From the NCBI RefSeq assembly GCF_003144245.1, contig NW_020289975.1, forward strand, positions 1,569,496-1,633,495: a DNA stretch of 64,000 nucleotides. The letters run 5' to 3'. The DNA is from Jaminaea rosea. Its lineage: Eukaryota; Basidiomycota; Exobasidiomycetes; Microstromatales. Shown one piece after another: positions 52,012 to 62,738 of the stretch. A program made the position numbers and the translations under genes. The first letter of the stretch is position 1, and the number at the start of each line of letters is the position of its first letter. The notes beneath the pieces were generated by a model. The model had not been told where the DNA came from. It saw nothing but the letters and a program-made list of their open reading frames with translations, and made no database searches.

Positions 52012-53766
52012 TCACTTCTTGCTCTTCTTCTCTTTCTTTGCCTTCTTCTTGTCCTCCTTGGCCACAGTCTCATCTCCCGGCTCACCGCCATCCGACTTCT
52101 TTGCCGCCTTCTTCGCAGCCTTCTTCGCCGCCTTCGCTACGTCGTCCTTCGTCGCCTTGTCTGACGACTTGGACTTGGACTTCTTCTCCTTCTTGCCCTC
52201 CTTCTTTGATGACTTCGAAGATGACTTCTCCTTCTTGCTCTTCTTCTCGGCAGGGTCGACCGCCCCTGCTGCCTCGGGCATGGTGCCTGCCGCCTCCACT
52301 GCGCCGAGCTCCTCCTCGTCATCGCTGTCATCATCGCTGTCGTCCTTCTCTCCATCCACGTCCATCAAGTCACCACTGCTCTCCTCAATAGCGCGCAGTG
52401 CCTTGCTCATCGCATCGGCATTCTTGCTCGGCGGCTTGCCCGTCTCGTAGAAGGCCAGTCGCTCTTCCACCTGAGCGTTCATCACCTCGCCAAACTTCAT
52501 CGAGGGCGAGTCGGAGAAGCAGTCGATCCTGCTAGCGATGGAGATCTTGTTTGCCAAGAAGCGCGACATGCGTCCCTTGTTCTTGGGTGCGGCGCGAGCA
52601 ATGGCCGAAGCGTGGTAGATGAGGCCGTACTTGGGCGTGTTGCCCTTGGTCTTGAGAGCACGGAAGAGGGCCTTCTCTGCTCCGAGGATCTGAACTGTTG
52701 AGGCTGGGTACTTTGCGAGGTTGGTGAGCGAGCCAGCGTGCGAGATGAGGCGTGCTCCAATGATCTCGCCGACGAGGGCCGAGAGGTTGGGAGCCACAAG
52801 GTGCATCTTCTCGATAAGGTACTGCGGGCGAGAGGGGCAAAAGAGGGTTAGACTCGTTGACCAAAATGGCAACTGCAACGATGAGAAACGCCGCCGCCTT
52901 ACCTTGTGCATGTTCTTTCGGTACTGGGCGAGGTTGACGACGCGGTCCGCAAAGGTCTGGATGTTAAGCATGTCCATCTCTCCGATCTCAGTTCCCATCG
53001 AAGCTCTTGAAGCATCAAAGATGTTTCTCGCCAGCGTTTCGTCACCCTCAAGAATCTCGGCCATCTCCTCAATGTCATCCTCCTTCAGCCTCTCCTTTGC
53101 CTGGATGAAGACGGCCAGCTTAGCGTAGAGCATGTTGTCATTGACAATCTTGACAAGCTCGGGGAAGTGCCAGCCGTACCATTCCCTGACACGCATGGCG
53201 AAGGTGTTGACATCCTTGTCGAGGGTGTCGAGGAGGGCAATGGCTTGAATGATCATGTTGTCTGAGCGGTTGACGTTGAACTTGACCTTCGATCGGGAGT
53301 ACGAGTGGCCAAGACCGAGCTGCGCCTTGGAGAGGTCGCCTTGCTGCATCGTCGAGATCATCTTCTCTGCGTGCAGACGAAGGCCACGAATGAGCTCAAG
53401 GGTGGTCGAGCCAGTGTCGCAGCCAATGCCCAAGTCGGCAACGATGGCTGAGGCCAAACCACGCTCAGAGACACCGAGCGAGACGCCCTTGGTCTTCTTG
53501 CCGGAGGGGACGAGTGCCTGAGAAATCAAAGCCTTGAGGTGGTCATTGAGAACACCCTCTGAGATGTCGAGACAGCTCTGAAGAGCATCGACGGCGCTAC
53601 GGAATGGGCTGAAGGAGAGGAGCTTGACCATTCGAGCAAAGTTGCCGATGTCGGCGGCCGCCTGCTGGACAGAGGCCACCTTGGAGCCGATCTCCTCGAC
53701 TTGGGTGACCTGAAAGATGGCGCATCCCGTAGCGCACTCGAAGAGTACGTGAGTAGGGGCGGACAT
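52012..53766 (-). CDS. NOP56: box C/D snoRNP core protein Nop56
   Basis: Complement of join 52012..52821, 52903..53766; 557 residues. Nop56 is a core scaffold of box C/D snoRNPs that methylate rRNA. The N-terminal domain begins THVLFECATGCAIFQV and contains VKLLSFSPFRSAVDALQ, typical of Nop56 rather than Nop58. The coiled coil and the Nop domain follow, with WYGWHFPELVKIVNDN, then NLSALVGEIIGARLISHAGSL, KYPASTVQILGAEKALFRALK and KYGLIYHA...KGRMSRFLANK. The C-terminus is the Lys/Glu/Ser (KKE/KKD) tail. The 81-nt intron is in frame and without stop; splicing gives NMHK|YLIEKM, continuing the helix, and removes a 27-residue block with basic RRRR that is not in the family. Divergent from NDUFS3, 319 bp between starts. 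Confidence 0.95.
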   Translation of the reverse strand: MSAPTHVLFECATGCAIFQVTQVEEIGSKVASVQQAAADIGNFARMVKLLSFSPFRSAVDALQSCLDISEGVLNDHLKALISQALVPSGKKTKGVSLGVSERGLASAIVADLGIGCDTGSTTLELIRGLRLHAEKMISTMQQGDLSKAQLGLGHSYSRSKVKFNVNRSDNMIIQAIALLDTLDKDVNTFAMRVREWYGWHFPELVKIVNDNMLYAKLAVFIQAKERLKEDDIEEMAEILEGDETLARNIFDASRASMGTEIGEMDMLNIQTFADRVVNLAQYRKNMHKVRRRRFSSLQLPFWSTSLTLFCPSRPQYLIEKMHLVAPNLSALVGEIIGARLISHAGSLTNLAKYPASTVQILGAEKALFRALKTKGNTPKYGLIYHASAIARAAPKNKGRMSRFLANKISIASRIDCFSDSPSMKFGEVMNAQVEERLAFYETGKPPSKNADAMSKALRAIEESSGDLMDVDGEKDDSDDDSDDEEELGAVEAAGTMPEAAGAVDPAEKKSKKEKSSSKSSKKEGKKEKKSKSKSSDKATKDDVAKAAKKAAKKAAKKSDGGEPGDETVAKEDKKKAKKEKKSKK

Positions 53767-54085
53767 GATGGAGGTGGTGATGTGTAAGATAGGTGTATGC
53801 GGTACGCTGCTGAGGAAGAAGTCGTCTGGCGGAGAGGCAGCACTGAGCGGCGGCACTCATTCGACTTGGCCGCTCTCAGAATTTTAGCCTGCCCACACTG
53901 ACAGAGGCGCGGCGAGAGATGAGCCATCATCTTCCGGTCCGACATTGTGGCCGTCTGATGCCCCCCCACGCTCGCACTCGCCTCTGGCCCGGCCCTTACC
54001 AATCGTCGTCAACCAGTGCACGCAGCGACCAATCGCACCTTCGCATCATCTCGCCCAATACCCCTCGACGCTCTCCCTCATCATC
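53767..54085. promoter_or_regulatory. shared promoter of NOP56 and NDUFS3
   Basis: 319-bp interval between divergent starts. No TATA box or specific element was recognised. Confidence 0.4.
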
Positions 54086-55048
54086 ATGGCGTCCGCACCC
54101 TTGACCCGAACCGCCTTTGGCGCCCTCTCACGTTCATCGCTGTCTAGGGCCGCCACTCGCACCATCGCAGTGGCCCCCTCATCGACGCCATCGACTTCTC
54201 GCCTTCTCTCCTCCTCGTCGCCATCGCGAGCGGCAAAGCAGGGTGTCGCAGGTGACAAGGGTGAGTGCGCCGCGATGCGAGCGACTGGACATTGGCAACA
54301 CCTGACTGACATTCTCAATTGACCTCTCCGCCCTCCGGTAGTCAACCCCTTCTCGCCCTTTCCTGAATCAGCCGGCTCGAACCCCGTGGACAAGTACACC
54401 GAGATCACCGCTGGCTTGCACGACTACGGTGCCTACATTGTCTCCTGCCTTCCCAAGTTCATCCAGCAATTCTCCGTAGTCAAGGACGAACTCACTCTCT
54501 ACGTCCACCCTTCAGCCGTCGTTCCCACCCTGACCTTCCTGCGCGACCACACCCAAACGCAATTCCGTGCCCTCATGGACGTCTCTGGTGCAGACTACCC
54601 GACGAGAAGCCAGCGCTTCGAAGTTGTTTACCACTTGCTTTCCGTCAAGTACAATTCGAGGATCCGCGTCAAGACGTACGCCGACGAGGTGACGCCCGTG
54701 CCCAGTGCTACGGCCGTCTACAGGGCTGCGGACTGGTACGAGCGAGAAATCTACGACTTGTACGGTGTCTTCTTCCTCGGCCACCCGGACCTGCGTCGCA
54801 TTCTCACCGACTATGGATTCGAGGGTCATCCGTTGCGCAAGGACTTCCCTCTGTCGGGCTACTCGGAGGTCAGGTGGAGTGAGGAGAAGAAGAGGGTCGT
54901 CACTGAGCCGCTGCAATTGACGCAGGCGTTCAGGAACTTTGAGAGTGCTAGCCCTTGGGAGCAGGTTGGGGAGGGAGAGAGGAGGACACCTAAGCAGTAC
55001 ACGCTTACCCCGCCTAAGCCCAAGGAGCCGGAGCAGGGCAAGAAGTAG
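54086..55048 (+). CDS. complex I 30-kDa core subunit (NDUFS3)
   Basis: Join 54086..54260, 54342..55048; 293 residues. Core peripheral-arm subunit of mitochondrial NADH:ubiquinone oxidoreductase, on the route from the iron-sulfur clusters to quinone. The Ser/Arg-rich presequence (about 1-45) is followed by a short linker spanning the 81-nt intron and then the conserved body: [20 protein letters not shown], then [15 protein letters not shown], and the defining signature [19 protein letters not shown] with [18 protein letters not shown]. The C-terminal [18 protein letters not shown] is also typical. All conserved blocks are in exon 2. Length and order agree with fungal NDUFS3. Confidence 0.96.
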
Positions 55049-55183
55049 GCCGGATTTAGCTGCCATAGCAAGCAGTCGAGGACGAAAGGATACGGTCGAT
55101 GCATGGCAATGACTGAGGCGGTCTCATACAAATACATACAGGAATGACAGAATGATACGCGAATCTTTGGCCGTAACGCGCTC

Positions 55184-56239
55184 CTACTCCTCCACGCTGA
55201 CATCCTCGCCCATAGCTTTAAGCTCAAGCACCTGCTCTACCTTTGCTTCGACCTGCTCCCACACCTCATCCTTGCTCTCCCAATCTGCACTGATCTCCAG
55301 GATGTTGCCTCGCTTCCTAAACGCCCTGACTACTTCCTCGACCTCCTTCGCAGCAGGATCAAATTCCTTCTCGGCCGATCGCTTCGGGAAGCGCTTGGTG
55401 AAGTCCTTGCGAGGTAAGTCGAAGAAGAGGGTCACGAAGATGGGGCAGAGCTTCGACTCGATAGCTTGGGCCTCGGACGAGGTGCGAGGGAACCCATCGA
55501 CGACGAGGAGAGTCTCTTGCCCATCTTTACTGGCCTTGCGTGCTTCCTGAACCCGCTTGCTCAGGTCCTCAACGGATTGCACGTCCTCGAGGACCTTGAA
55601 GCCCTTGAACCTCTCTGGCATCCTGGTGGCCTGCGACGATTTGCCTGCTCCAGGTACGCCGACGAAACAGATGAGCGTCACCTCGTCGAGGCCAAATTGC
55701 GGTGAGGTGCCCTTCCTTGCACCCTTCTTCCTGTTGGCTTCCCCAGCCTGGTCGTCTTCCATGCGCACCTTGTCCCGCAACAGCGAGAACAAGGTCATAC
55801 CAAATCCTAAGCCAGTGCCGAGGCTGATTGGGTACATGTAGCCTTCCCAGCCTGAGCGCGGTGGATGGTGTGGGTCAAAGCGTCGACGGCGTGATTGCTC
55901 ATTGTTGCTACTGCTGCTGCTGCTGCCGTTCCTTGAGTGTCCTCTCGAAGGGGATGACGATGAGGGCGCAGGAAGAGGAGCCTTTCGCTGCAATTGCGGC
56001 TGGTGATAGGAGGAAGGACCGGCATGACGACTAGATGATGGAGAGTTATAGGGCGCGTGAATCGTCATCTTCACTCGTGAAGGGGAATGAGGAGGCGACG
56101 ATGGCGGCGTTGCATGGTGACCACCGCTGCCAGGTGGTCGATGCAGAGTAGACGCTCTGCGAGCCAGATGGGATGAGGAAGAAGCTGAAGCTGACGCGAG
56201 CCCGCTAGAGCAGGAGGAGCTCCTTGCAAGTGAAGCCAT
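55184..56239 (-). CDS. adenylate/UMP-kinase-like P-loop protein with membrane segment
   Basis: Intronless, 351 residues. The nucleoside-monophosphate-kinase fold lies in residues about 185-345: P-loop FVGVPGAGKSSQATR, the NMP-binding strand VVDGFPRTSSEAQAIE, then VTLFFDLPRKDFTKRFPKRS and a C-terminal helical part RKRGNILEISADWESKDEVWEQVEAK, like UMP-CMP kinases. It departs from a normal kinase: the LID segment with its conserved Gly-Arg and Asp-Asp pair is not visible after TKRF. The N-terminal 140 residues are Ser/Pro/Arg-rich and acid-poor and precede a hydrophobic stretch (YPISLGTGLGFGMTLFSLL), which suggests mitochondrial inner-membrane or other membrane anchoring. Whether it is catalytically active is uncertain. 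Similar anchored kinase-like proteins occur in other basidiomycetes by my memory only. Confidence 0.77.
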   Translation of the reverse strand: MASLARSSSCSSGLASASASSSSHLARRASTLHRPPGSGGHHATPPSSPPHSPSRVKMTIHAPYNSPSSSRHAGPSSYHQPQLQRKAPLPAPSSSSPSRGHSRNGSSSSSSNNEQSRRRRFDPHHPPRSGWEGYMYPISLGTGLGFGMTLFSLLRDKVRMEDDQAGEANRKKGARKGTSPQFGLDEVTLICFVGVPGAGKSSQATRMPERFKGFKVLEDVQSVEDLSKRVQEARKASKDGQETLLVVDGFPRTSSEAQAIESKLCPIFVTLFFDLPRKDFTKRFPKRSAEKEFDPAAKEVEEVVRAFRKRGNILEISADWESKDEVWEQVEAKVEQVLELKAMGEDVSVEE

Positions 56240-56657
56240 GATGCTCTCCTTGGTGGTGATGATGCTCAAGACGGTCGTCGCTAACGACGCCGAATGACTC
56301 TTTGGTCGGTCGGTGTATATGAGGGGGAACTAGGGGAAAGAAGCTCCAATGCTCGACTATCAAGCTTTGGGTAAGGGAAGAGGCGCGAGCGCGGAGTGGC
56401 GGCCCAGCCCTGTGACGTCGATTCAGGGCGGACAGTCAAAAAGAGTCAAAATTCTCAGCGGACCGGCGACAAAACGCGGGGGGCGACAGAAAGAGGCAAG
56501 CAGGCCATCTGACCGCGCCGCAAGGCGCAGCGCAGGTGGAGACGACAGGGCACAGCCAATCATAGTGAAGGAGGCGGGATGAGGAGATGGTATGGCATGG
56601 CACGGCATGGCATGACGTGGCATGAAAAGCATGGTATACGTTCGCGCGCACACAACA
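56240..56657. other. tandem intergenic region with an imperfect ATGGC-type repeat
   Basis: About 420 bp separating the stop of GPC1 from the start of the kinase-like gene; both are on the minus strand. It contains a short GGCATGGCACGGCATGGCATG run around 56590-56615. No gene recognised. Confidence 0.45.
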
Positions 56658-58150
56658 TCAAACGTCCTTTCTCGCTTCGACCAGCTCACCCTCACTCGAC
56701 TGACGGCTGGTTGGTGATGCCTCCCCACCATGTCCCTGTCCACTCACTGGGGTAGCTACGCCCGTCCCTGCATTGCTGCTCGTCGTCGTGCCCGTTGGCT
56801 TTCCCTCTGAGTCCAATGCCATGCTAACCTCCTTTGCCGCCTCGAGCTCCCTCCTCAAAGCCTGCAGCTCCTTTTCGAATCGCCTGCCCCACACCTCGAC
56901 GTAGTAGGATGCGCCATTCCAGACGCTCATCGTCAGGATGAAGATGAGGAACGTGGCAGATGCGAAGGATGAGCGATAGAAGATTACGGGGGCGGGCAGC
57001 GTGCATACGATGGTGTAGACCATCTGCAGCAGCATGAATGCTGGCTCCCTCGCTGCGTCTGGTACCTTGGCGAGGAGATTGGCAATGGCCCCTTTGCCTT
57101 TGCTGAGCGTCGAGTACGAGTTGATGCGTTCACCTGAGGCAATCTTCTTGCTCTTGCGAATCCCGATGAAGATGTAGTACGCCCACTGCCAGGCGGCGTA
57201 GAATACTAGATTGAAGAGGAAGGCAGTCCATGAGCTCAGCTCAGGGAGATTGTGCATCGCAGGGTATTTTGCCTCGACGATGTGGGCTGGCGTGAAGTGG
57301 CGGAGCGTCGTGAAGACAAAGGGCGGGTAGATGTGGATGAAGGTTGACGTCACCTTCTCGAGGGAGTGGAATACGAAGCTGTTGCGCCAGGTGATGACCG
57401 ACCACGCTAGCGGCCCATGAGCGGCGCAGTAGACTATGGTGAAGAGGAAAGGAGAGGCGGGCCAGATCCAGATGAAAGCAAGAGCAGCAACGTTGGCAGC
57501 GTAGCTGAGAGAAAGGCGGCGAGGATGAGAGCATGTCAGCTCGGGAGCTTGGACATGTCTTGATGGCTCTCTCGCACTTACCAAAAGTCAAAGAGAAAGT
57601 AGTGCCACTTGAGGCGGGTATAAGTCCAAACGCGTATCGGCAGGAAGAAGGCGCTCTGAAGGGTATAGACGAGTGGAACCCACTCTGGCCGAAAAGCAAA
57701 GATGAGGGAGGAGGCCACCAGATTCATGACACCGACGAGGAAGGACAGCTTGTCTCTCAGCCGCACGTTCTTTGCGTCTGTCCATCTCGCGTTGAGCTTA
57801 TCGACTCGATCTGAGACCTTGCCTCGCAGCTTGGTGAGCTCCTTCTCCAGAGCTTTTATCTCCTGCTTGCTCCTCGCCCTCTTGACTAGATTTTCTCTCC
57901 TCGCTCTTGCCTTGAGCTTGACATCGTTGACGTAGGGACGGAATCGTCGTTCTGCCCAATCGAGACGTGGATTGACATAAGTCTCGAGGAGGTCGGCGAG
58001 GGGCATGCCGCTGGGAGCAGACGTGAGGAGGTCGGGTCCGTCGAGCAAATCAGTGGATGCCATTGAGCCAAAGGAGTTGGAGCGAGAGAGAGCAGGGGTC
58101 ATGCTCCGTCTCGTTGCTGGACTCGACGGTGAGGATGCCGGATCGGCCAT
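56658..58150 (-). CDS. GPC1: glycerophosphocholine acyltransferase Gpc1
   Basis: Complement of join 56658..57504, 57582..58150; 471 residues. Gpc1 acylates glycerophosphocholine to lysophosphatidylcholine using acyl-CoA, in the ER membrane. The cytosolic N-terminus (about 1-125) is a charged coiled coil (LVKRARSKQEIKALEKELTKL). At least seven hydrophobic segments follow, including LSFLVGVMNLVASSLIFA, the WHYFLFDFCYAANVAAL run across the 77-nt intron, then FIWIWPASPFLFTIVYCAAHGPLAWSVI and WRNSFVFHSLEK. The HYF-YD-CY and N-S-VFHS-EK motifs are hallmarks of the DUF2838/Gpc1 family. The splice makes the Cys in the DFCY motif. The C-terminus is polar with a VEARKDV end. Divergent from the Pex26-like gene with 248 bp between starts. 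Confidence 0.89.
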
Positions 58151-58398
58151 GGCGATGGTGGCGAAGATGGATGGCGATGCGCGTGGTAGTTGGCAAAAGA
58201 TTGAAGAGCAAGAGTGAACGCGGCACGAGAGCAAAGTCACGTCGGGGATTCCTCGCTCGACGGACCACGTCGAGGTGGAGTCGGAGTGCGACTCGGTCCG
58301 TCAGTCCGCCCTGCCTGCCGCCGCCTGGTCGACACCGGCAACTGCGTCCTGGCATCATCATCCGGTCCTAACCCCCAATTTGATTCACAACATTTCAA

Positions 58399-60186
58399 AT
58401 GGCCGTCACTACCGCCAATGGCAGCCCCGCAGGTAGGGCTGACGTTGGACTGGGCAGACCATCATCTTCGTCTGGCAAGCCGACGACCTTGACCACATCC
58501 CTCTCCCTCTCCGGCTCCCTCTCATCGTCATCCTCTCAATCACTCTCCCCGCTCCCCCTCGCACGATCCGAGTACTCATCAGCCGCCCATGCATTCATTC
58601 AACGCAACCCGCTCAAGTCCCTCAAGGATCTTGAAGAGGCGCGACGACTGCTGTTCGCTGTCATCACATTCGAGGATCCAGTCCGCAAGCTCGAAGGATG
58701 GACGACGCTGAGGGAAAAGGTCGTCATTCTGTGGATCACCTTGCTGGTCAGCATATGGAAGAAGGAGCACGGTGTTCTGAGCTTTGACGAGCTCCCAACG
58801 GCTACTCGTGAGCTCCTGAAAGGCTCGACCAGGGCGGAGAGCTTCCTGCCCAAGCTTGTTTCGGAGGTGCTCCTCAGCTGGGCGCAGTCAGCATCCGATG
58901 TCGATTCCCTCCGCTCAGCCAATCCGACCATTGAAGTTGGCGCAGACGCTTCAGGTGTGGCAAAGAAGCAGCTCTACGCCTCTTTACCCTCGAGCGTGGC
59001 AGCTAGTCTCGTAATGGCCGCTCTCGGCGTAGAGGAGGCAGCCGGCAACTCGACATCTACTGGCCAATCTACACCTTCTCCATCAGCAGTCCCCATCGCA
59101 CGGTCGCTCGCTGAGACACTCCTTACGGCTTACACGAACGCACACGATGCGGACAGCAAGACTGCGAGTGCTCTCGCAGCATATGGCAGAGTCATGGAGC
59201 TCTACGCTGTGCACGTCCTGGGTGTGCGCTGCGGCCAGTGGGACTACGCGGATCAAGTCGTTAGGCTGAGCCTGCTGGAGGATGAAGCTAGAGCGGTGAG
59301 TACGTGCCCCGATTCTAGCATCGTCAGCTCATTGACTGACCAATTCTCTGGTGGTCACTCGTAGAGACTCCTCCTTGCCCTCAGCCGTGCCCAAACACAC
59401 ATCGTCACCCGCCCGCAACGTCGTGCCTCTGCAGCGCTTGCACAGCAGAAGGCCTACGAGGCAGAAAAGCAGCGCAGAGCCAGCGAGGCGAAGACGAGAG
59501 CCGAAGCAGAAGCGGAAACGATTGATGCTGCCTCAAGTACAGCTGCTGGGCCATCGAAAAGAGGTGGCAAGACCTCGCGTCCGCGGGCAGGAAGACAGAG
59601 CAGCCACGATGACGGCTATCTTTCGGGCGCATCTACGGGGCCTGAGTCATCGCACGCTTCAGCGGCCGAGTCGGAGGGTGAGGGCACATCATCTCCTTCC
59701 TCGTCCAGGAGGAGCAGACCACGCAGCAGCAACGGCTCTCCGACGGACGAAAAGTCAGGCTTCGCGGCTACTCGGGCCAACCTGAGTCGAGATATTGCAA
59801 AGAACCGGCAGAAGGATGAAGCTCACTCTGCGTCCAACGACACATCTGGTAGCTCTTCCGTAGCGGCTAGATCTCAGGCCTCGTCCGCAACGTCGAGGAC
59901 CTCCTCAGGCTCTCTGACCCTCCTTCAAACATGGCTGAAGGCATTCAAATCGCTGAACCTCCCGATGATGGTTTCTGTCCTCGCTCCCATGATCGTGCTG
60001 CTCATGAGCGTGAGAAGGCTGATGCTCAGGAGAGGGGGAACCGGCGTGGCGGAGGGCCGTCGAGCAGCAGTGAACAGTGCTCGAGGCGGCAGAGGTGGCG
60101 AAAGGGGAGAGCAGGGAGCATTGATGAAGGCTCTCGGCAGATTGTGGGCTACAGCAAGGATGGGTACACAAGTCACGTATTTGTAA
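58399..60186 (+). CDS. helical protein with C-terminal membrane segment, Pex26-like
   Basis: Join 58399..59295, 59365..60186; 572 residues. Residues about 60-300 are a helical, repeat-type domain (SAAHAFIQRNPLKSLKDLEEAR, LREKVVILWITLLVSIWKK, LLLALSRAQTH after the intron). Then follow a charged, Ser/Arg-rich disordered region and a hydrophobic segment near 505-525 (NLPMMVSVLAPMIVLLMSV) with basic residues directly after it (RRLMLRRGG), and a further tail of about 45 residues. N-terminal helical repeats plus one C-terminal membrane anchor is the layout of Pex26/Pex15 peroxins that dock the Pex1/Pex6 ATPase, but I could not match a specific motif, so this is a suggestion only. The 69-nt intron (GTGAGT...CGTAG) is phase 0 and joins EARA|RLLLALSRA. 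Confidence 0.66.
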
Positions 60187-60673
60187 TCAGGCGTTTCGAG
60201 AGGTGTTGATGGAATCCAAGGTGCAAGCAGTACCGAGTTGCGTCTTTGCAAGATGATCCTTTGGCAGGTGGCGCAGAAGGGGCTTCGACGCATGGTAGCT
60301 TGGCGTCGTTGACGTGTTCGCTTGTTCAGGCAATCTCACGCCATGACAACCCAAACAAGGATGTCCATGAAGCCAAGCAGAAGTCGGGGTACGGCGGCGC
60401 CTGTCCTTGGCTCTCGCTGCATCGCATCCCTCCCCGTGCGTTTGGCATCTGGGCCGGGCTTAGACGCGCAAGTGCAGGCCTTGGCTACCCTCGTGGGCCG
60501 GCCTTGGCGCGACGACGAACAAGGCATCGCGAGCGATGGCAGTTCCATCGAGCGATGACCTCGCGCACGTTCCTAACAGGCTGTTCCGACTCTCGATCAT
60601 GGTAATGGTCTTGTCTGACCTCAATAGCAATGACGTCGCGCGTCTTCCTGTTTTTCCCTTTCTCTTCCCGGCC

Positions 60674-60696
60674 AGGCGAGGCGAGGCGAGGCGAGG
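60674..60696. repeat. GGCGA pentanucleotide microsatellite
   Basis: Four perfect tandem GGCGA copies followed by a diverged GGTGA copy, directly visible, in the gene-free region upstream of the GH88/105-like gene. Confidence 0.85.
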
Positions 60697-61196
60697 TGAA
60701 GGAGAACGCATGAGCGGGCGGGCGGGGGTGGGGGGTGCCAATGCAAGCTGAGCTTGACGGCTGCACGGCAGCTCGGCACTTCCTTGTCCATGAGAAGGTC
60801 TAGAGCTAGGTCCGCCCACGACGATTGAAGGAGGCGCGATCGAGCCAAGGCCAAGGCTCTAAAAAAGGGCAGCATGACAAGCAAAGGCTGTGCACGCCAG
60901 AGCAGGCAGGCAGTAAGGCACACAATTTTGGAGTCACGGCGTACGGGAGCTTGAGCCAAGCTAGCGGCTGCGCGGACGCCGAGAAGAGGAGCAAAGAGGA
61001 GGCCAGGGGGAAAGAAGGAGTGTGGGCTTGTGCACGCGAGCACCACTGCCCAATTGACGGCGGCGTTGACCAGTCGCCGTACCGCGCTGCTGCCCTGCCC
61101 TTGCGGCTCGCTCACTTTTTCGGAATATTCAACCTCAATCTCATTGAGGTCCGCAATGATCAGGAGCCGGGTATGACGCCGCTGACTAGAGCAGCG

Positions 61197-61205
61197 AATA
61201 TAAGG
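61197..61205 (+). promoter_or_regulatory. candidate TATA box of the GH88/105-like gene
   Basis: AATATAAGG, about 55 bp upstream of the start codon and before a short leader with CATCCATCCATCC repeats. TATA boxes are uncommon in the other promoters here, which would fit a regulated secreted enzyme. Confidence 0.35.
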
Positions 61206-61257
61206 CTGAATGAGCTGCGATGACTACCCATTCGTATCTACCATCCATCCATCCACC

Positions 61258-62738
61258 ATGAGACCGTGCAATGTACTGTCGAGACTGGCATCCCTCCTCG
61301 TAGCCGCGGCTGTCGCTCTTCCGTCCTCCACAGCCGCCACATCGTCGTCGCTCCATGAATTGCACAACCTGGTCCGACGAGCTTCCGCTGGCTCCGGCGC
61401 ACCCAATGCCTCTCTGGTGGACACAGCTCGCATGGGTCTGCTCTCCTCACAGCGTGCCTCATGGGAGCAGGGCACAGCGCAGTCAGCCCTACTCGAGTAT
61501 GACGCAGGATCATGGAGCGTATTCGCTGGCGGGCATGGGAACGGTCCTCCGTATAGACCGGGATTTCAGCCGTCTAAGACCCCCGACGGTGTCCCCTTGG
61601 CTGTGCTCAGCATGGCCTACCACTCCGCCACAGCGCAGGACGGCATGGGCAAGCTGGGAATGAGCATCACGGGCGACGAGAACATGACCGACGGGTCAGC
61701 CCTCGACTCGGCTTCTTGTGGTGAAGGGGTGCTTCTTGCTGCTTTCGTGGCGAAGCAGATCAATGCAACCCGAGGCTTCTGGATCAACGCGGCGCAGGAT
61801 CAGCTCGACTATGTGCTGAACGAAGCGCCTCGCACCGAGGCTGGAGCCATCTCCCACCGCACGCGCACCGTGGCTCTTTGGAGCGACGCAGTCTACATGA
61901 TGCCGCCTTTCCTTGCTGCTTATGGCCTGTACACCAACAACCAGTCTCTGTTGCAGACGGCGTACGATCAGATTCGTCTCTACAGGCAGGCAATGCGTTT
62001 TCCTGATGGGCCTGGCGAGGGGCTTTGGGGTCATATCCTGGCTTACAGCGCAAATGGAACGGCGAGGTGGTTGGATGGGCAGGCGTGGACAACTGGAGAG
62101 GGGTGGGTCGCGGCGGGAATGCTGAGGACGCTAGCCAGCATTGCGCAAAGCCCGTACTCAACGCAAATGGCCAGTCAGAAGGCGGATCTTGTGGCGTGGA
62201 CCAAGGAGTGAGTGCGAGTGGAAGCGACCGCAGGCCGAGTGAGGACCTTTTCGCTGACCATGCCGATTGCTCAACCTCTAGAATCCTCGACGCCTCTTTC
62301 CCCCTGCTCGACTCCTCGAGCTCCCTCTTCCACAACTACATGAACGACACTACCACCTTCCGCGATACGGCGGGCTCGACTTTCCTTGCTTACGCGGCAT
62401 ACCGCCTGGCATCGATGAGCCCGAGCGACGATACTCACCTCGCTGCAGCAGAGAAGATCTACCAGGCGACCCAGGGCCAGCTGACGCGTATTGGCTCGTA
62501 CTTGACTCCTGTCGTCAACGCGCTCGACTTTGGTGCGCAAGGAAGCACGAGTCCTGAGGCGTTGTCATTTACTATGCTGCTCGAGGCAGCGAGGAGAGAC
62601 TATCACGCAGGGAATGTCACGGGCGTCGATGGGCCGGGTACTGGGCGTAATGGAGCGATGCCTGGCATCAAGGGCGGGGTGGCCGCGCCTGTACTGGTCG
62701 CTGCGGTCACGGCTACACTGCTTCTGCTCCTGTCGTAA
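61258..62738 (+). CDS. secreted, GPI-type GH88/GH105-like six-hairpin glycosidase
   Basis: Join 61258..62207, 62282..62738; 468 residues. The N-terminus is a signal peptide (LSRLASLLVAAAVALPSSTA). The body has the alpha/alpha six-hairpin barrel pattern of unsaturated glucuronyl/rhamnogalacturonyl hydrolases: repeated hydrophobic helices, LWSDAVYMMPPFLAAYG, then GLWGHILAYSANGTARWLDGQAWTTGEGWVAAGML, where WSD-Y-MPPFLA and GHILAYS..WLDG...GEGW resemble the active-site blocks of the GH105/YteR type. Several N-glycosylation sequons are present. The C-terminus (TGRNGAMPGIKGG then APVLVAAVTATLLLLLS) is a typical GPI-anchor signal, suggesting cell-wall or membrane attachment. The 74-nt intron (GTGAGT...CTCTAG) splits Glu before ILDASF. 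Substrate is inferred only from the fold. Confidence 0.82.

Larger units (their letters stand above)
60187..61257. other. 1-kb region upstream of the secreted glycosidase
   Basis: No gene was supported. It contains a GGCGA microsatellite (annotated separately) and a CCTCGC-rich middle. An AATATAAGG (61197-61205) about 55 bp before the glycosidase ATG looks like a TATA box. Confidence 0.45.

Noticed and set aside
59351-59785. Arg/Ser-rich plus-strand frame overlapping exon 2 of the Pex26-like gene
   Set aside because: Shadow of the coding exon in another frame; no independent start or conserved content.
62025-62281. Separate open frame starting inside the glycosidase and running through its intron
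   Set aside because: It only arises because the intron is open in the frame of exon 2; the spliced model rejoins the six-hairpin body.
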